Source: Candidatus Zhuqueibacterota bacterium (lineage in GTDB: Bacteria > Zhuqueibacterota > Zhuqueibacteria > Thermofontimicrobiales > Thiofontviventaceae). Taken from it: a DNA stretch of 64,000 nt. Positions 1-8,763 of this stretch are shown here, in pieces. The stretch covers positions 1 to 64,000 of the forward strand of contig JAFGOE010000030.1 of assembly GCA_016926625.1 (NCBI GenBank), given 5' to 3'. Position 1 is the stretch's first letter. Every line of letters begins with the position of its first letter. The position numbers and the translations under genes were made by a program. Under the pieces are notes generated by a model, which saw only the letters and a list, made by a program, of their open reading frames with translations, made no database searches and was not told the origin of the DNA.

Positions 1-28
1 CACGAATCAAGATCAAAAAGATTCAGAC

Positions 29-73
29 AAAAAAATAGCCGTAATATCATCATTTTTAAGATGATTACGGCTT
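29..73 (-). terminator. Rho-independent terminator after tRNA-Glu
   Basis: On the minus strand an inverted repeat (AGCCGTAAT..CATC pairing with GATGATTACGGCT, one 2-nt bulge) is followed by a run of seven T. It lies directly downstream of the tRNA-Glu gene. Confidence 0.7.
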
Positions 74-81
74 GTTTATGG

Positions 82-153
82 CGTCCCCAGGGGGAGTCGA
101 ACCCCCGTTGCAGGATTGAAAATCCTGAGTCCTTACCACTAGACGATGGGGAC
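82..153 (-). tRNA. tRNA-Glu (anticodon TTC)
   Basis: Read on the minus strand, the 7-bp acceptor stem is GTCCCCA/TGGGGAC. The anticodon stem CAGGA/TCCTG encloses the loop TTTTCAA, giving anticodon TTC (Glu). The T arm is GGGGG-TTCGACT-CCCCC. The discriminator base is G and CCA is not encoded, so the 3' end must be added enzymatically. It is a single-gene transcript with its own promoter and terminator. Confidence 0.95.
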
Positions 154-175
154 GGGTAGAAAAATTTAATCGCTA

Positions 176-204
176 AATATAATAGTTTTATTTTTAAAAA
201 GCAA
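176..204 (-). promoter_or_regulatory. Sigma-70 type promoter of tRNA-Glu
   Basis: On the minus strand TTGCTT is followed by exactly 17 nt and TATATT. The predicted start is near 169, about 16 nt before the tRNA 5' end. The same -10 hexamer, TATATT, recurs before cobO, rpsT, the 63.0 kb gene and sigA. Confidence 0.7.
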
Positions 205-222
205 GAAAAAAATAAATAACCA

Positions 223-861
223 TCACGACTGCCTTAAATTTATGAGCACCAGGTAAACGCCCATCACGATGATGCTCGCCGGGAATAGTATCACTGCAAT
301 CATCGTGTCCCATGTCCTGGACAATATGAAAAATGAACCGATCGTCACGATCGCTGCGGGATAAATAGCCCAGCGTAAGCGACGCCTCTCATGTCGCATG
401 AAATATAAATACCAAAAAATACAACCAATACCGAACACGAACACAAACCATAAACTGCTACCCTGTAATAACCGAAATATGTCCAATATGTACATCGTCG
501 CGAAGATGAAGAACAAACCGCCAGGAAATACTGGCCAGAGCGGGGCCGACTTCCTGAAATGGATGCGGAAGAAATAGACGCTGATTAAAAGTAGTACGAG
601 CGCAATGAATATTTCGTTCGCGATCGGATAAATGGAATCTATAATGAAAATTATCCCAAATATCAAAAATAAAATGGATGCATAATCGCTTAATCTCTTG
701 TTATTATAATGCTTGCGGCGTAACAATATGATCAACGACATGAAAATAAACAACGATCCTATAATCGTCTTGATCGTAACGTCAACGATCCCATGCTGCT
801 CCAATAGCAATATCCCACCAAAAAAGATTAAAAATAAACCGATTATCCTGGACCTGGTCAT
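223..861 (-). CDS. Small polytopic membrane protein (LiaF-TM/DUF5668-like)
   Basis: This 212-aa protein is almost entirely hydrophobic, with about six to seven predicted transmembrane helices separated by short basic loops such as RRKHYNNKR and RHERRRLRW. The repeated paired helices with a leading GxxLIxxGxxLL pattern resemble the LiaF N-terminal/DUF5668 membrane domain, but no soluble C-terminal domain is present. That family link is a resemblance only, and no catalytic motif is visible. AAAGGAG lies about 8 nt before the ATG and supports this start. The gene is monocistronic, convergent with nothing, and divergent from cobO. Its function is unknown; a role in envelope sensing is speculation. 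Confidence 0.8.
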   Translation of the reverse strand: MTRSRIIGLFLIFFGGILLLEQHGIVDVTIKTIIGSLFIFMSLIILLRRKHYNNKRLSDYASILFLIFGIIFIIDSIYPIANEIFIALVLLLISVYFFRIHFRKSAPLWPVFPGGLFFIFATMYILDIFRLLQGSSLWFVFVFGIGCIFWYLYFMRHERRRLRWAIYPAAIVTIGSFFILSRTWDTMIAVILFPASIIVMGVYLVLINLRQS

Positions 862-952
862 GTAATACGCTCCTTTCCGTGCGAATTAATTGAATTACCA
901 CCCTATAAAATAAACGATTTACCAGAAAAACGGTTTCAACAAATAATTTTAC

Positions 953-981
953 TTGTACTTCCATAATTATTTTTATATATT
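953..981 (+). promoter_or_regulatory. Promoter of cobO, predicted leaderless
   Basis: TTGTAC, a 17-nt spacer, then TATATT. The -10 ends only 5 nt before the cobO ATG, so transcription should begin at or within about 2 nt of the start codon. No Shine-Dalgarno sequence precedes the ATG. Confidence 0.6.
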
Positions 982-986
982 TTTAT

Positions 987-1517
987 ATGAGAACTCGGTT
1001 AAAAAAAGGTTATACACAAATCTATACCGGTGATGGTAAGGGTAAAACGACCGCTGCGTTCGGTCTGGCGTTAAGAGCATCCGGACACGGACTCAAAACC
1101 TATATCGGCCAGTTCATGAAAGGCCAGCACTACGGTGAACATGATGCGTTTAGTTCGATACCTCTGGTGACGATCGAACTCTACGGCAAGGATACCTTTA
1201 TCCATATCGATCGTAAAAGCGATGAGGACGTCGCCATGGCGAACCGTGGTTTGGTGAAAGCCAGAACCGCCATGCTCAGCGATGAATACGATATCATCAT
1301 CCTCGATGAAGTTCTGGTCGCCATCCATTTCGGTCTGCTCTCCCTCAAGCAAATCATCGGGTTCATCGACGAGAAACCGGACACTGTCGAGCTGATTTTA
1401 ACCGGTCGACGTGCTCCTGCTCAGCTCATCGAGAAGGCCGACCTGGTAACCGAAATGAAGGAGATAAAACATTACTATCAGACCGGTGTGCAAGCCCGCG
1501 ATGGGATTGAGAGATGA
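987..1517 (+). CDS. cobO: Cob(I)yrinic acid a,c-diamide adenosyltransferase
   Basis: A CobO/BtuR/CobA-family ATP:corrinoid adenosyltransferase, which transfers the 5'-deoxyadenosyl group of ATP to cob(I)alamin or its precursors in the cytoplasm. The P-loop GDGKGKTT is at about residues 13-20. It is followed by the family's QFMKG segment, an ILDE Walker-B-like strand near residue 107, and the LTGRRAP, VTEMKEIKH and C-terminal GIE segments. Length (176 aa) is normal for the family. No other cobalamin biosynthesis gene is in the window, so this may serve corrinoid salvage. The ATG has no Shine-Dalgarno and sits at the predicted transcription start (leaderless candidate). Confidence 0.95.
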   Translation: MRTRLKKGYTQIYTGDGKGKTTAAFGLALRASGHGLKTYIGQFMKGQHYGEHDAFSSIPLVTIELYGKDTFIHIDRKSDEDVAMANRGLVKARTAMLSDEYDIIILDEVLVAIHFGLLSLKQIIGFIDEKPDTVELILTGRRAPAQLIEKADLVTEMKEIKHYYQTGVQARDGIER

Positions 1518-1672
1518 TCATCCATGTTGTCTCTGATGACGCTCAACTGCTCCGGATCTCATCTCTGATAAAAAAGCGGAATGAGGCGGAGTTTTATGAT
1601 GAGTCAGCCTCAACCGTAATCATCACGTGTCTTAGAACAGATGAAAATCCCAAATCGAGGGAACTCATGTGA
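1514..1672 (+). CDS. Possible 52-aa ORF coupled to cobO
   Basis: An ATG overlaps the cobO stop in the ATGA configuration typical of translational coupling, and opens a 52-codon frame beginning MIIHVVSDDAQLL. No family is recognised. There is no signal peptide or membrane segment, and the protein would be polar. The ORF is not in the supplied track and could be chance. The only support is the coupling geometry and its position between two co-oriented genes. Confidence 0.25.
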   Translation: MIIHVVSDDAQLLRISSLIKKRNEAEFYDESASTVIITCLRTDENPKSRELM

Positions 1673-1739
1673 TGGAGCTTCCTCCTTACCTACGATGTTC
1701 GGAGACGCTCATCTGAAGCTTTACTATAAAAAGTGAGTC

Positions 1740-4700
1740 GTGCTGATGAAACGTAGCTATTTCATTGTATTTATTATTTTTCTTACCTCCTTTATCTACT
1801 GTGCATCTGCCGCAAGCTCTATTCAACCCTATATTCAGGTGACGAGCGTACAAATTCAGATGAGAGATAAACCATCCGCCTCAGCAGATATTATCGCATC
1901 GATCCCCAGCAATACGATCCTGCAGTATCTGGGAAAGAACAACAATTGGCTGCATGTGCAAATACCAAAGAGACAAGATGGTTATATCGACCTCAACACC
2001 ACCAAGTTCGTTCATTACAAAAATATCGAACTGTTGACCACTTCACTTATTTTAGAGGGACCTGACGCAAGTTATCGCGCTATAGGTCAGGCCAATAGAG
2101 GTGCTGATCTGAAAGTGATAGGGGAGGAGTCGCAATATTACCTCGTGGTGGTCAGAGACAATCAACTGGGATGGATCGATATCCGGGATACCCAGGAGAC
2201 AAGCACACTGGATTTCGTGCAAATCGATTCCGATACGAAAACGAATGTCGCCCCATACGACGCTGCCCCCCAATTCAGCACCATGAAAGCAGGTACAAAA
2301 GCTCTCAAACTCGATGAGATCGAAGGTTGGATACTCGTTGGCGACAGCAAGGGTATCAGCGGATGGATAAAAAGGAATCAGATGGCGGAGATCGACTATA
2401 CATTGAGCACGGTCACTTCCGCTAATCTAAGGGACGGTCCCAGCGCAAATTACAACGTGATCGGAATGCTGGAACCGCGTACTCCCTTGATTGTGATCCA
2501 GAAACAGAACGACTGGTACGATGTACAGACCCGGGAAGGATTGCGCGGATGGATCGCGGCATCCGCTGTCGGTCCCTACAGTCCGCCACAGGATACACCC
2601 GGCAGCGAAGCGCCTCCAGCCGATCAGCCGACACAACCGACCAAGCCGGGAGGCAGTTGGGGTGAATCAAATACCAACGCTCGCTATATGATACTGAATC
2701 AGAAGTCGGAGATCCGTCAGGGGTTCAGCACGGATTTCTATGTCCACACGACAGCACCAGAGGGCAGTATCGTTTTGGTGATCGGGTCCAGGGATGGATG
2801 GGCTCGTATTCGATATCAACCCCAAGGCAGGATCGGATGGATTCAGCAAGATCGACTCAAGGAGGTGCCGATTTATTTCACTAATTGTGAATGCAATATA
2901 AGACGGGGCTATAGCACCGATTTCGAAATCCTGCGCAGCGTACCGCCAGGAACTCCACTTGCAAAGCTTGATAGAGTCGTAGACGACTGGTATCGAATTT
3001 ACATGCCCGACGGCGTGATCGGATGGATACGAAACGATTTGATTACAGAAGAGAAGAATTTTTACATCACCAATCAGTTCGCAAACGTAAGAGACGGTGC
3101 CGGAATAGATAATACGAAAATCGCCACTCTGGAAGCCGCGAACGTCGTATCGGTCGTTAACAGACGCGGGGAATGGTATCAGATCAAATTTGCAGGCAAT
3201 TACGATGGCTGGATCATGAACGAACTGGTCTCCTATGTATACGATTATGGTGAAACCAATCAGGAGGTCACACTTTATAACGATCCCAACAAAAAGTCGA
3301 AATTATCGACCACTCTGCCCCAGGGTGCCGGCGTTTTTATTATCGGTCGCAATAACACCACGGTCCTCGTCCGCAACGCACAGCAAAAGGGCTGGATCGA
3401 TCTGGAATCGTTGGATCCTGCTTACATGAATACGCTGGGCAATTTTATCTCAAAAGCGAATATACTCGCGTCACCGTCACCAACACCATCACAACCCACT
3501 CCATCACAGCCGCAGCAACCGGATGTCACCACCCTGTACACCTATCAGGAAACGAACATAAGATTTGGGCCGGGACTCCAATACGCCGTACTCATCCGAT
3601 TAAAACCAGGCGCCGTGTTGAGTGTTATCTCGAAACAGGGCGACTGGTATAATGTGTCGATACTTCCTGGTGGGCAAACGGGTTACGTATTAGGCGATGT
3701 GGTCAGTAAGGAACGGGTGGAGGCAACCTCCGTTGCAGGCAGACCCTTTTATGTATCCCAAAATTTCGAACTGCTCGCCGAGCCAAATCATCAGTCGGCT
3801 AAAGTCGAGCGTCTGCAACGCAATAGCCAAGTCACCAGGATAACCGTCGATGGAGATTGGGCCCGCGTGACCACAGCGAATAATAAGGACGGATGGATAC
3901 CTAATTCACTATTGAAGGAGGAACCAGTCAAAGCTGTCGATTACGATTTGATTGATACTACGATCGATTACGGTATGGTGGAGACAACGGGCGAGGTTAA
4001 TCTGAGAGAAGGTGCCAGCGAATTGACAAAACGGATCGGGCGGATCCCGCGCGGTACAAGACTCAAAAAGTTAGGCTTTAAAGGCGCTTGGTATGATGTC
4101 GAAACCGATCAGGGGAGAGGTTATATCTCAAAAAATTACGCCAAAGATGTCACGTCCCGACCCGTCATCACACTCACGGAAGTAGAGATCAAGGAGACTC
4201 GAAGTCCCAATGCAGCGACGATCGGTAAATGGTACGCAGGCCGTGTCCTGGTACCAACGGATAAAGTGGGCAGTTGGTACGCTGTTCCCTCGAATGTGGG
4301 TGAAAAGGGATGGGTCAATGAGAAGGACGTCGCTGATTTAAAATTTCCTGAATTGTATGCGAAGAGTAACGTACCTGTACTCCGCGAACCACAGGCTGAT
4401 GGTACGGTAAATTTCACGCTAAGCGAAGGCGATATTGTGAGACCCGTCTATGAGATCACAAACTGGTATTTTATCAAATTAAGCGTTGATAAAGCCGGTT
4501 GGCTGCCTAAGGCATCGGTTGGTAATATGGCATTTCCAAAGATAAAAATCAGGTCCGATGCGAACGCGTATCGATACACGAGACAGGACGGAAATGTTGC
4601 CGGAAGCGTAAGAAAAAATGATGTGCTCCAGCCCGTGGCTAAAAGTGGTGCATGGTACAAGATTCCGCTAGGTCCGAACCAATACGGTTGGGTGTATGCT

Positions 4701-5294
4701 AATGTTTATGATGAAGTGCTGGAAGAAAATGTTGTGGTGGAACAGAACGCCTCTATTCATGAAGGACCCGGCCGAGAATACAAATTGAGCGGATTCGCCA
4801 ACACCGGGGAGGTCTATAAGAGCGTGGTGTCGAAGGGAGGATGGACACAAATCATCAAGGTAGATGGCGATATCGGCTGGATCGAGACGAAGACGACTAA
4901 ACGATTCGAATTTGATCCCACGACGATAAGCGAGACGATCGATGTGTACAGCGGGCCGGGAGAGCAGTTCAATGTAATAAAAACCGTACCCGCGAATACA
5001 AAATTGACTCGCGTGGATGAAACCGAAGGCTGGTTGAAGATTAAACTAAGCGACATCGATTACGGTTGGATTAAAAAAGAGGCTGATACGAGTGAGAGAG
5101 TCAAGATACGCGTCGTATTTACTATGGATATAACCGATATCAAAAGCGAAGCATCGGAAAACGCCACCAACGTAAAACGTGTGGAACCAGCAACCGACCT
5201 CTTGATTATCGGAGAAAGTGGGGATTGGTACAAGGTGCGGCTTACCAGGGATAATCTGGAAGGCTGGGTGCGCAAAGAGATGGTTTTCGAATAA
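1740..5294 (+). CDS. Secreted multi-SH3b repeat protein (17 repeats)
   Basis: This 1184-aa exported protein begins with a signal peptide (KRSYFIVFIIFLTSFIYCASA). The rest is a string of bacterial SH3 (SH3b) domains of about 60-70 residues. Each typically has a VNLREGPS-like start, a GDWYKV-like strand and a closing GW(I/V/L) or GY motif; I count 17 such closures. Two Pro/Gln/Thr-rich linkers, near residues 285-310 and 585-600, split the array into three blocks. SH3b domains usually bind cell-wall peptides, so a periplasmic or surface wall-binding role is likely. No catalytic domain is fused. The track start is GTG; an in-frame ATG at 1746 may be the true start, and neither has a convincing Shine-Dalgarno. 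A strong terminator follows. Confidence 0.85.
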   Translation: MLMKRSYFIVFIIFLTSFIYCASAASSIQPYIQVTSVQIQMRDKPSASADIIASIPSNTILQYLGKNNNWLHVQIPKRQDGYIDLNTTKFVHYKNIELLTTSLILEGPDASYRAIGQANRGADLKVIGEESQYYLVVVRDNQLGWIDIRDTQETSTLDFVQIDSDTKTNVAPYDAAPQFSTMKAGTKALKLDEIEGWILVGDSKGISGWIKRNQMAEIDYTLSTVTSANLRDGPSANYNVIGMLEPRTPLIVIQKQNDWYDVQTREGLRGWIAASAVGPYSPPQDTPGSEAPPADQPTQPTKPGGSWGESNTNARYMILNQKSEIRQGFSTDFYVHTTAPEGSIVLVIGSRDGWARIRYQPQGRIGWIQQDRLKEVPIYFTNCECNIRRGYSTDFEILRSVPPGTPLAKLDRVVDDWYRIYMPDGVIGWIRNDLITEEKNFYITNQFANVRDGAGIDNTKIATLEAANVVSVVNRRGEWYQIKFAGNYDGWIMNELVSYVYDYGETNQEVTLYNDPNKKSKLSTTLPQGAGVFIIGRNNTTVLVRNAQQKGWIDLESLDPAYMNTLGNFISKANILASPSPTPSQPTPSQPQQPDVTTLYTYQETNIRFGPGLQYAVLIRLKPGAVLSVISKQGDWYNVSILPGGQTGYVLGDVVSKERVEATSVAGRPFYVSQNFELLAEPNHQSAKVERLQRNSQVTRITVDGDWARVTTANNKDGWIPNSLLKEEPVKAVDYDLIDTTIDYGMVETTGEVNLREGASELTKRIGRIPRGTRLKKLGFKGAWYDVETDQGRGYISKNYAKDVTSRPVITLTEVEIKETRSPNAATIGKWYAGRVLVPTDKVGSWYAVPSNVGEKGWVNEKDVADLKFPELYAKSNVPVLREPQADGTVNFTLSEGDIVRPVYEITNWYFIKLSVDKAGWLPKASVGNMAFPKIKIRSDANAYRYTRQDGNVAGSVRKNDVLQPVAKSGAWYKIPLGPNQYGWVYANVYDEVLEENVVVEQNASIHEGPGREYKLSGFANTGEVYKSVVSKGGWTQIIKVDGDIGWIETKTTKRFEFDPTTISETIDVYSGPGEQFNVIKTVPANTKLTRVDETEGWLKIKLSDIDYGWIKKEADTSERVKIRVVFTMDITDIKSEASENATNVKRVEPATDLLIIGESGDWYKVRLTRDNLEGWVRKEMVFE

Positions 5295-5360
5295 TAATTG
5301 TCTCATACCGTTTGACTTTCTGGAAATAACTCCCTTCAAGAAGAACAGGGCATGCTATTC

Positions 5361-5407
5361 ACAACAGATCCCTTGTAAAGTTATATTACAAGGGATCTGT
5401 TGTTTTT
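5361..5407 (+). terminator. Strong Rho-independent terminator
   Basis: A perfect 18-bp inverted repeat (ACAACAGATCCCTTGTAA / TTACAAGGGATCTGTTGT) with a 7-nt loop is followed by TTTT. It sits 66 nt after the SH3b gene, between two convergent genes. Confidence 0.85.
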
Positions 5408-5518
5408 GGGTTTGGGGTTGTTGGAGTAGTTTACGTTCTATGCTAACGGACTCTGTTTCGGGCCGCTGCCATGAGTCTTGCAGAGCGAGGTCCGATGCAT
5501 AAATCGGTTTTTAGCCGT

Positions 5519-8086
5519 TTACTTCAGGTACACGATCTTCCTCACCAGGCGCTGTTCGCTTGTTGTTAACAGCATCACATAGGTACCACTGGCGACGGTA
5601 CTGCCTCTGTCATCTTTCCCGTTCCAATGAATTGTATAATTACCATGGCTTAACCTCTGATCGAGAAGCTTTCTGACTGGACGGCCATCGATCGATACGA
5701 TGGTGAGCGTGACTTCCTGCGAGCGGGTTACGGTGAACGCAATCTTAGTCTCGCTGTTGAATGGATTGGGATAGTTCTGGTATAATTCACATTGATCTGG
5801 CGGATTCGTCGCATCCCCAGATCCCGGAACATGGGTAGCAATTAGAACGTCGTCTTCATTGAGAACGGCTCGCTCTATATCGAATATATCGCGTTCAGGG
5901 AACTCGCTGGTCATGAAATGGATCGTCAACAGTTCTCCCCGGTGGCTTTCAGGATGTGCACTGGCCATGGCAATTCGGATCGTGTTATTCGTGATATGAT
6001 GAGCCGTAAGAAAATTGTCCGCATATGAAATCGCTGCAATATCTACCTCGTCGGGATTAAACTTGATATCCAATTCAACCGAGGCTACAGCGCTCTCGGT
6101 ATTGAGAAGGATCGGTATTTTATAGCTTGTTTCCTGATCCCGAGTTATATCACCCCACAACAGTTCGTTCACGGTCGAACTGTTCGCAGCGGCCAGAGCT
6201 TTGGTCAGTGTCGGCGGCAGCCAGTTTTGTGAAATATCCCCGTAGACCATGCCGATGAAATTTTGATTGAACAGATCGGTCGTTAACGGTTCATACATGA
6301 TGGCGTCCGGAGCAGTGTTCCAGTTCGTATCGGTTATGAGAAAGTTAGTCGGAACAAATCGCCATATATCCAGTTCGTCACTGGAAATCGGAAAACGTTC
6401 GATCGATCCCACCGAATACTGAAGAATGGCCGAAGCATCATACGCGCTTAAGGTGGCATCACCGGATACGTTCGCGGCGATCAATTGATACGGCGTTAAG
6501 CGGGTCACTTTCACGATGTGCTGTAAAAGCAGTGCTGCATCGAATGGCGTGATGCAGGTGCCTGCGTTACCCTGCAGGGACGGATGAAGCGAGTAATTCT
6601 CATAATGGATCTCGGTGAAGCTATATTTCCCCTCGTCGTCGGACAGCGTGGTTCTCGTCTGCTCTCCGATCAGATTCAATTGCACCTCCGGGATCGGCGT
6701 CTGCGTCCCCCCATAGGTGATCGTGCCGGTCAACTGCAGGCCATCGACTTCCATTCGCCCGTTTCGGGTCAGGAATGTCGGATCTCCCTCGTTTAACAGC
6801 ACATGGGTAAATTCTATCGCTGTTGTATCTCCTTCGCTGGCTTTCGGATTCACACGATATTGCAGATAGATAAGGATTCCGTCAGTTGTCAAGGGCTCAT
6901 ATCCTGCGATCGCAAAGCGGATCGTCCCTCCATCTACCATGGCTACGGGACTCTGCCAGTTATTGATGATTGTACCACTGGTGTGGACTCCCAACGGTTG
7001 CAAGACATTTGTGTCACAGCTAACATGAAATAATCCTGAGATAATCGAAGACGTTTGAACGTTGGAGATGGTCACCGGAATATCGATACGTTGGTTCAGT
7101 ATCCCGATCGTATCAGGCAAAAATAACCGGGCGGCGGAATTTCGATACAGATTCAGTTCGAGGTCTGACATCGTCTTGATGCTGATTGGGAAGTTGTGAG
7201 CATCGAGCAGTTTACATGTTGCTGCGTCAAACTTGATGCTGGTCATTCCTGAACTGAACGCCTTGAACGTAATGATCGCCGCTTCGCCGCTTCCGTTGAT
7301 GCCATTTGGCGAGAGCCGGACACCGCGCATATGCAACACTCTCCCTGAAGCGTTATCGATGACGGGGGGCGACCAGAATACGCTGCTCGTATTTTGTTCG
7401 CTTAATAATGATCCTTCTGATACCGATTTTACGCGGAGTATGCGTGGATCGTACTGTATCGATATATCAAACGAATGTAAATCGTACACTCTGGATATCT
7501 GTACGACTATGGTGAATTCATCGCCCTCAATAATCTTTGAGCTGGCGGCCATCAGATTCAATGAGGTGGTGATCACTTCATCGATCGGGAGCACGGCATT
7601 GGAGAGCTTGATCGCATCGCCTCCGAATCGCCTGCTATGAATTGTTTCCATCCATACCGTCTCAGGAATGAAATTCAATGATGCACTACCCCGTAATCCC
7701 AGGATGCGGATGTCTAAATTTACTAGTTCCAGATTTCTGCCGGATAACGAGTTTTTCCCGTCGCCCATGATCGAGACGTGAATGAACTGGTGGAATGAAT
7801 TCAGAGGAGGACTTACCTGAATGACCGTATCGATGGATATCGTGAAGCCATCCGGTAAATCCTTGCCGTCATCGTATCCAATAACGGCCAACATAGTGGA
7901 ATCGTAGGTCAGCGTAAATTCAATAGCTGACATGAGTGAGTCGGAAGTAAATATAAGGGGTAAAGAGACGCGCGACCCGGGTGAAACATTCGATTTCGGG
8001 TTGAGAGACAGTTTACTCACTTCCTGACCCATAATGACACCATGTGTCATCAATGCAATGAGGAATACAACGATTGATTTTCTCAT
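5519..8086 (-). CDS. Secreted cohesin/dockerin protein with C-terminal sorting tail
   Basis: I start this at 8086 (855 aa), not at the ORF limit: AGGGAG precedes this ATG and a clean signal peptide follows (MRKSIVVFLIALMTHGVIMGQ). The architecture appears to be three cohesin-like beta domains, then a carboxypeptidase-regulatory-like/CNA-B segment (GTITYGG..GKYSFTEI) running into a dockerin-like pair (TPFDAALLLQHIV and SAYDASAILQYSV), a fourth cohesin-like domain, and a C-terminal Ig-like tail. The tail starts CELYQNYPNPFN and ends RKIVYLK, typical of secretion/sorting tails in FCB bacteria. The protein is probably surface-exposed or secreted and may self-associate, since both partner folds are on one chain. 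No enzyme domain is present. It is monocistronic with a long structured leader. Confidence 0.8.
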   Translation of the reverse strand: MRKSIVVFLIALMTHGVIMGQEVSKLSLNPKSNVSPGSRVSLPLIFTSDSLMSAIEFTLTYDSTMLAVIGYDDGKDLPDGFTISIDTVIQVSPPLNSFHQFIHVSIMGDGKNSLSGRNLELVNLDIRILGLRGSASLNFIPETVWMETIHSRRFGGDAIKLSNAVLPIDEVITTSLNLMAASSKIIEGDEFTIVVQISRVYDLHSFDISIQYDPRILRVKSVSEGSLLSEQNTSSVFWSPPVIDNASGRVLHMRGVRLSPNGINGSGEAAIITFKAFSSGMTSIKFDAATCKLLDAHNFPISIKTMSDLELNLYRNSAARLFLPDTIGILNQRIDIPVTISNVQTSSIISGLFHVSCDTNVLQPLGVHTSGTIINNWQSPVAMVDGGTIRFAIAGYEPLTTDGILIYLQYRVNPKASEGDTTAIEFTHVLLNEGDPTFLTRNGRMEVDGLQLTGTITYGGTQTPIPEVQLNLIGEQTRTTLSDDEGKYSFTEIHYENYSLHPSLQGNAGTCITPFDAALLLQHIVKVTRLTPYQLIAANVSGDATLSAYDASAILQYSVGSIERFPISSDELDIWRFVPTNFLITDTNWNTAPDAIMYEPLTTDLFNQNFIGMVYGDISQNWLPPTLTKALAAANSSTVNELLWGDITRDQETSYKIPILLNTESAVASVELDIKFNPDEVDIAAISYADNFLTAHHITNNTIRIAMASAHPESHRGELLTIHFMTSEFPERDIFDIERAVLNEDDVLIATHVPGSGDATNPPDQCELYQNYPNPFNSETKIAFTVTRSQEVTLTIVSIDGRPVRKLLDQRLSHGNYTIHWNGKDDRGSTVASGTYVMLLTTSEQRLVRKIVYLK

Positions 8087-8099
8087 TTTCTCTCCCTGG

Positions 8100-8265
8100 A
8101 AAAATATAAATCCGGTCGATTGAGTCAACGCTGCAGAGGGGAGCATCGAACCCTCTTTAAGAACATCCTCAAGCATAGAGGAACCTCAATGCCTCTCCCA
8201 TCGGGGAAAACTGGCTTCTGCAGACACGTTAGGCATTATGGCGACGGACGATGGTCGCGACACCA
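8100..8265 (-). other. Structured 5' leader of the cohesin/dockerin gene
   Basis: On the minus strand the leader contains GCATTGAGG-TT-CCTCTATGC (one mismatch) and AGAGGG..CCCTCT hairpins, in a stretch of higher GC than the surrounding AT-rich gap. It matches no riboswitch consensus I know. It could be a structured UTR or decayed sequence. Confidence 0.3.
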
Positions 8266-8372
8266 GCCAGATTCACTGTCATCAATGTATTACCTGAACA
8301 AGCTCGAGCCTTCGTATATCAAATGCACGATGAGGTAATCGACCCAGAATACATATGTATTATTCCATAAAT

Positions 8373-8388
8373 TACAAACTCCATGCCA
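8373..8388 (-). promoter_or_regulatory. Weak sigma-54 type -24/-12 candidate
   Basis: On the minus strand TGGCAT-N5-TTGTA has correct 16-nt geometry, but GT replaces the -12 GC. It would give a leader of about 270 nt before the cohesin/dockerin gene. The rest of 8266-8700 is very AT-rich, and I see no other feature there. Confidence 0.3.
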
Positions 8389-8697
8389 GCCCACATACCA
8401 TCCATTCATGACCGGTTTGTAAAAAAAATATTAGAAAATATATTAATAAAAAATATAGAATTAATCATATAAAAACTATAATATTAATAATATCAGCTAC
8501 TTAGAATATTTTGATGAAAATTATTGAAAAATAAAGCAAAAAAAAGGGAAATAAACAAATTATGTACGAATTGGAATGAAAAATACTGCAGATCATGTCG
8601 TTAAAAATGGTATCATGGAGAGACAGTGTATCAGAATGAAGCATTATCAAAAACAATAAATTACGATTAATAGTAATAAGATAAATTCAGATTAAAA

Positions 8698-8734
8698 TAA
8701 AAAAAGCTGAGATTTAAATTAACCTCAGCTTTTT
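8698..8734 (-). terminator. Terminator of the acs-like/fusA2/HIT operon
   Basis: AAAAAGCTGAG and CTCAGCTTTTT form a perfect 11-bp stem with a 12-nt loop. It has T-rich 3' flanks in both directions, so it is potentially bidirectional. It is 30 nt beyond the HIT stop. Confidence 0.85.
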
Positions 8735-8763
8735 CAAATATTTAATCTAAGAATAAAACAGTA

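Noticed and set aside
782-964. 60-aa minus-strand ORF between the membrane protein and cobO
   Set aside because: It overlaps the 5' end of a better supported gene and the divergent promoter region, and has no ribosome site or family features.
2400-5290. Tandem DNA repeats or a CRISPR-like array in the SH3b gene
   Set aside because: Periodicity exists only at protein level; the nucleotide repeats are divergent and there are no spacers.
8100-8340. Cyclic di-GMP or cobalamin riboswitch in the leader of the cohesin/dockerin gene
   Set aside because: Hairpins are present, but the conserved cores of these riboswitches are not found.
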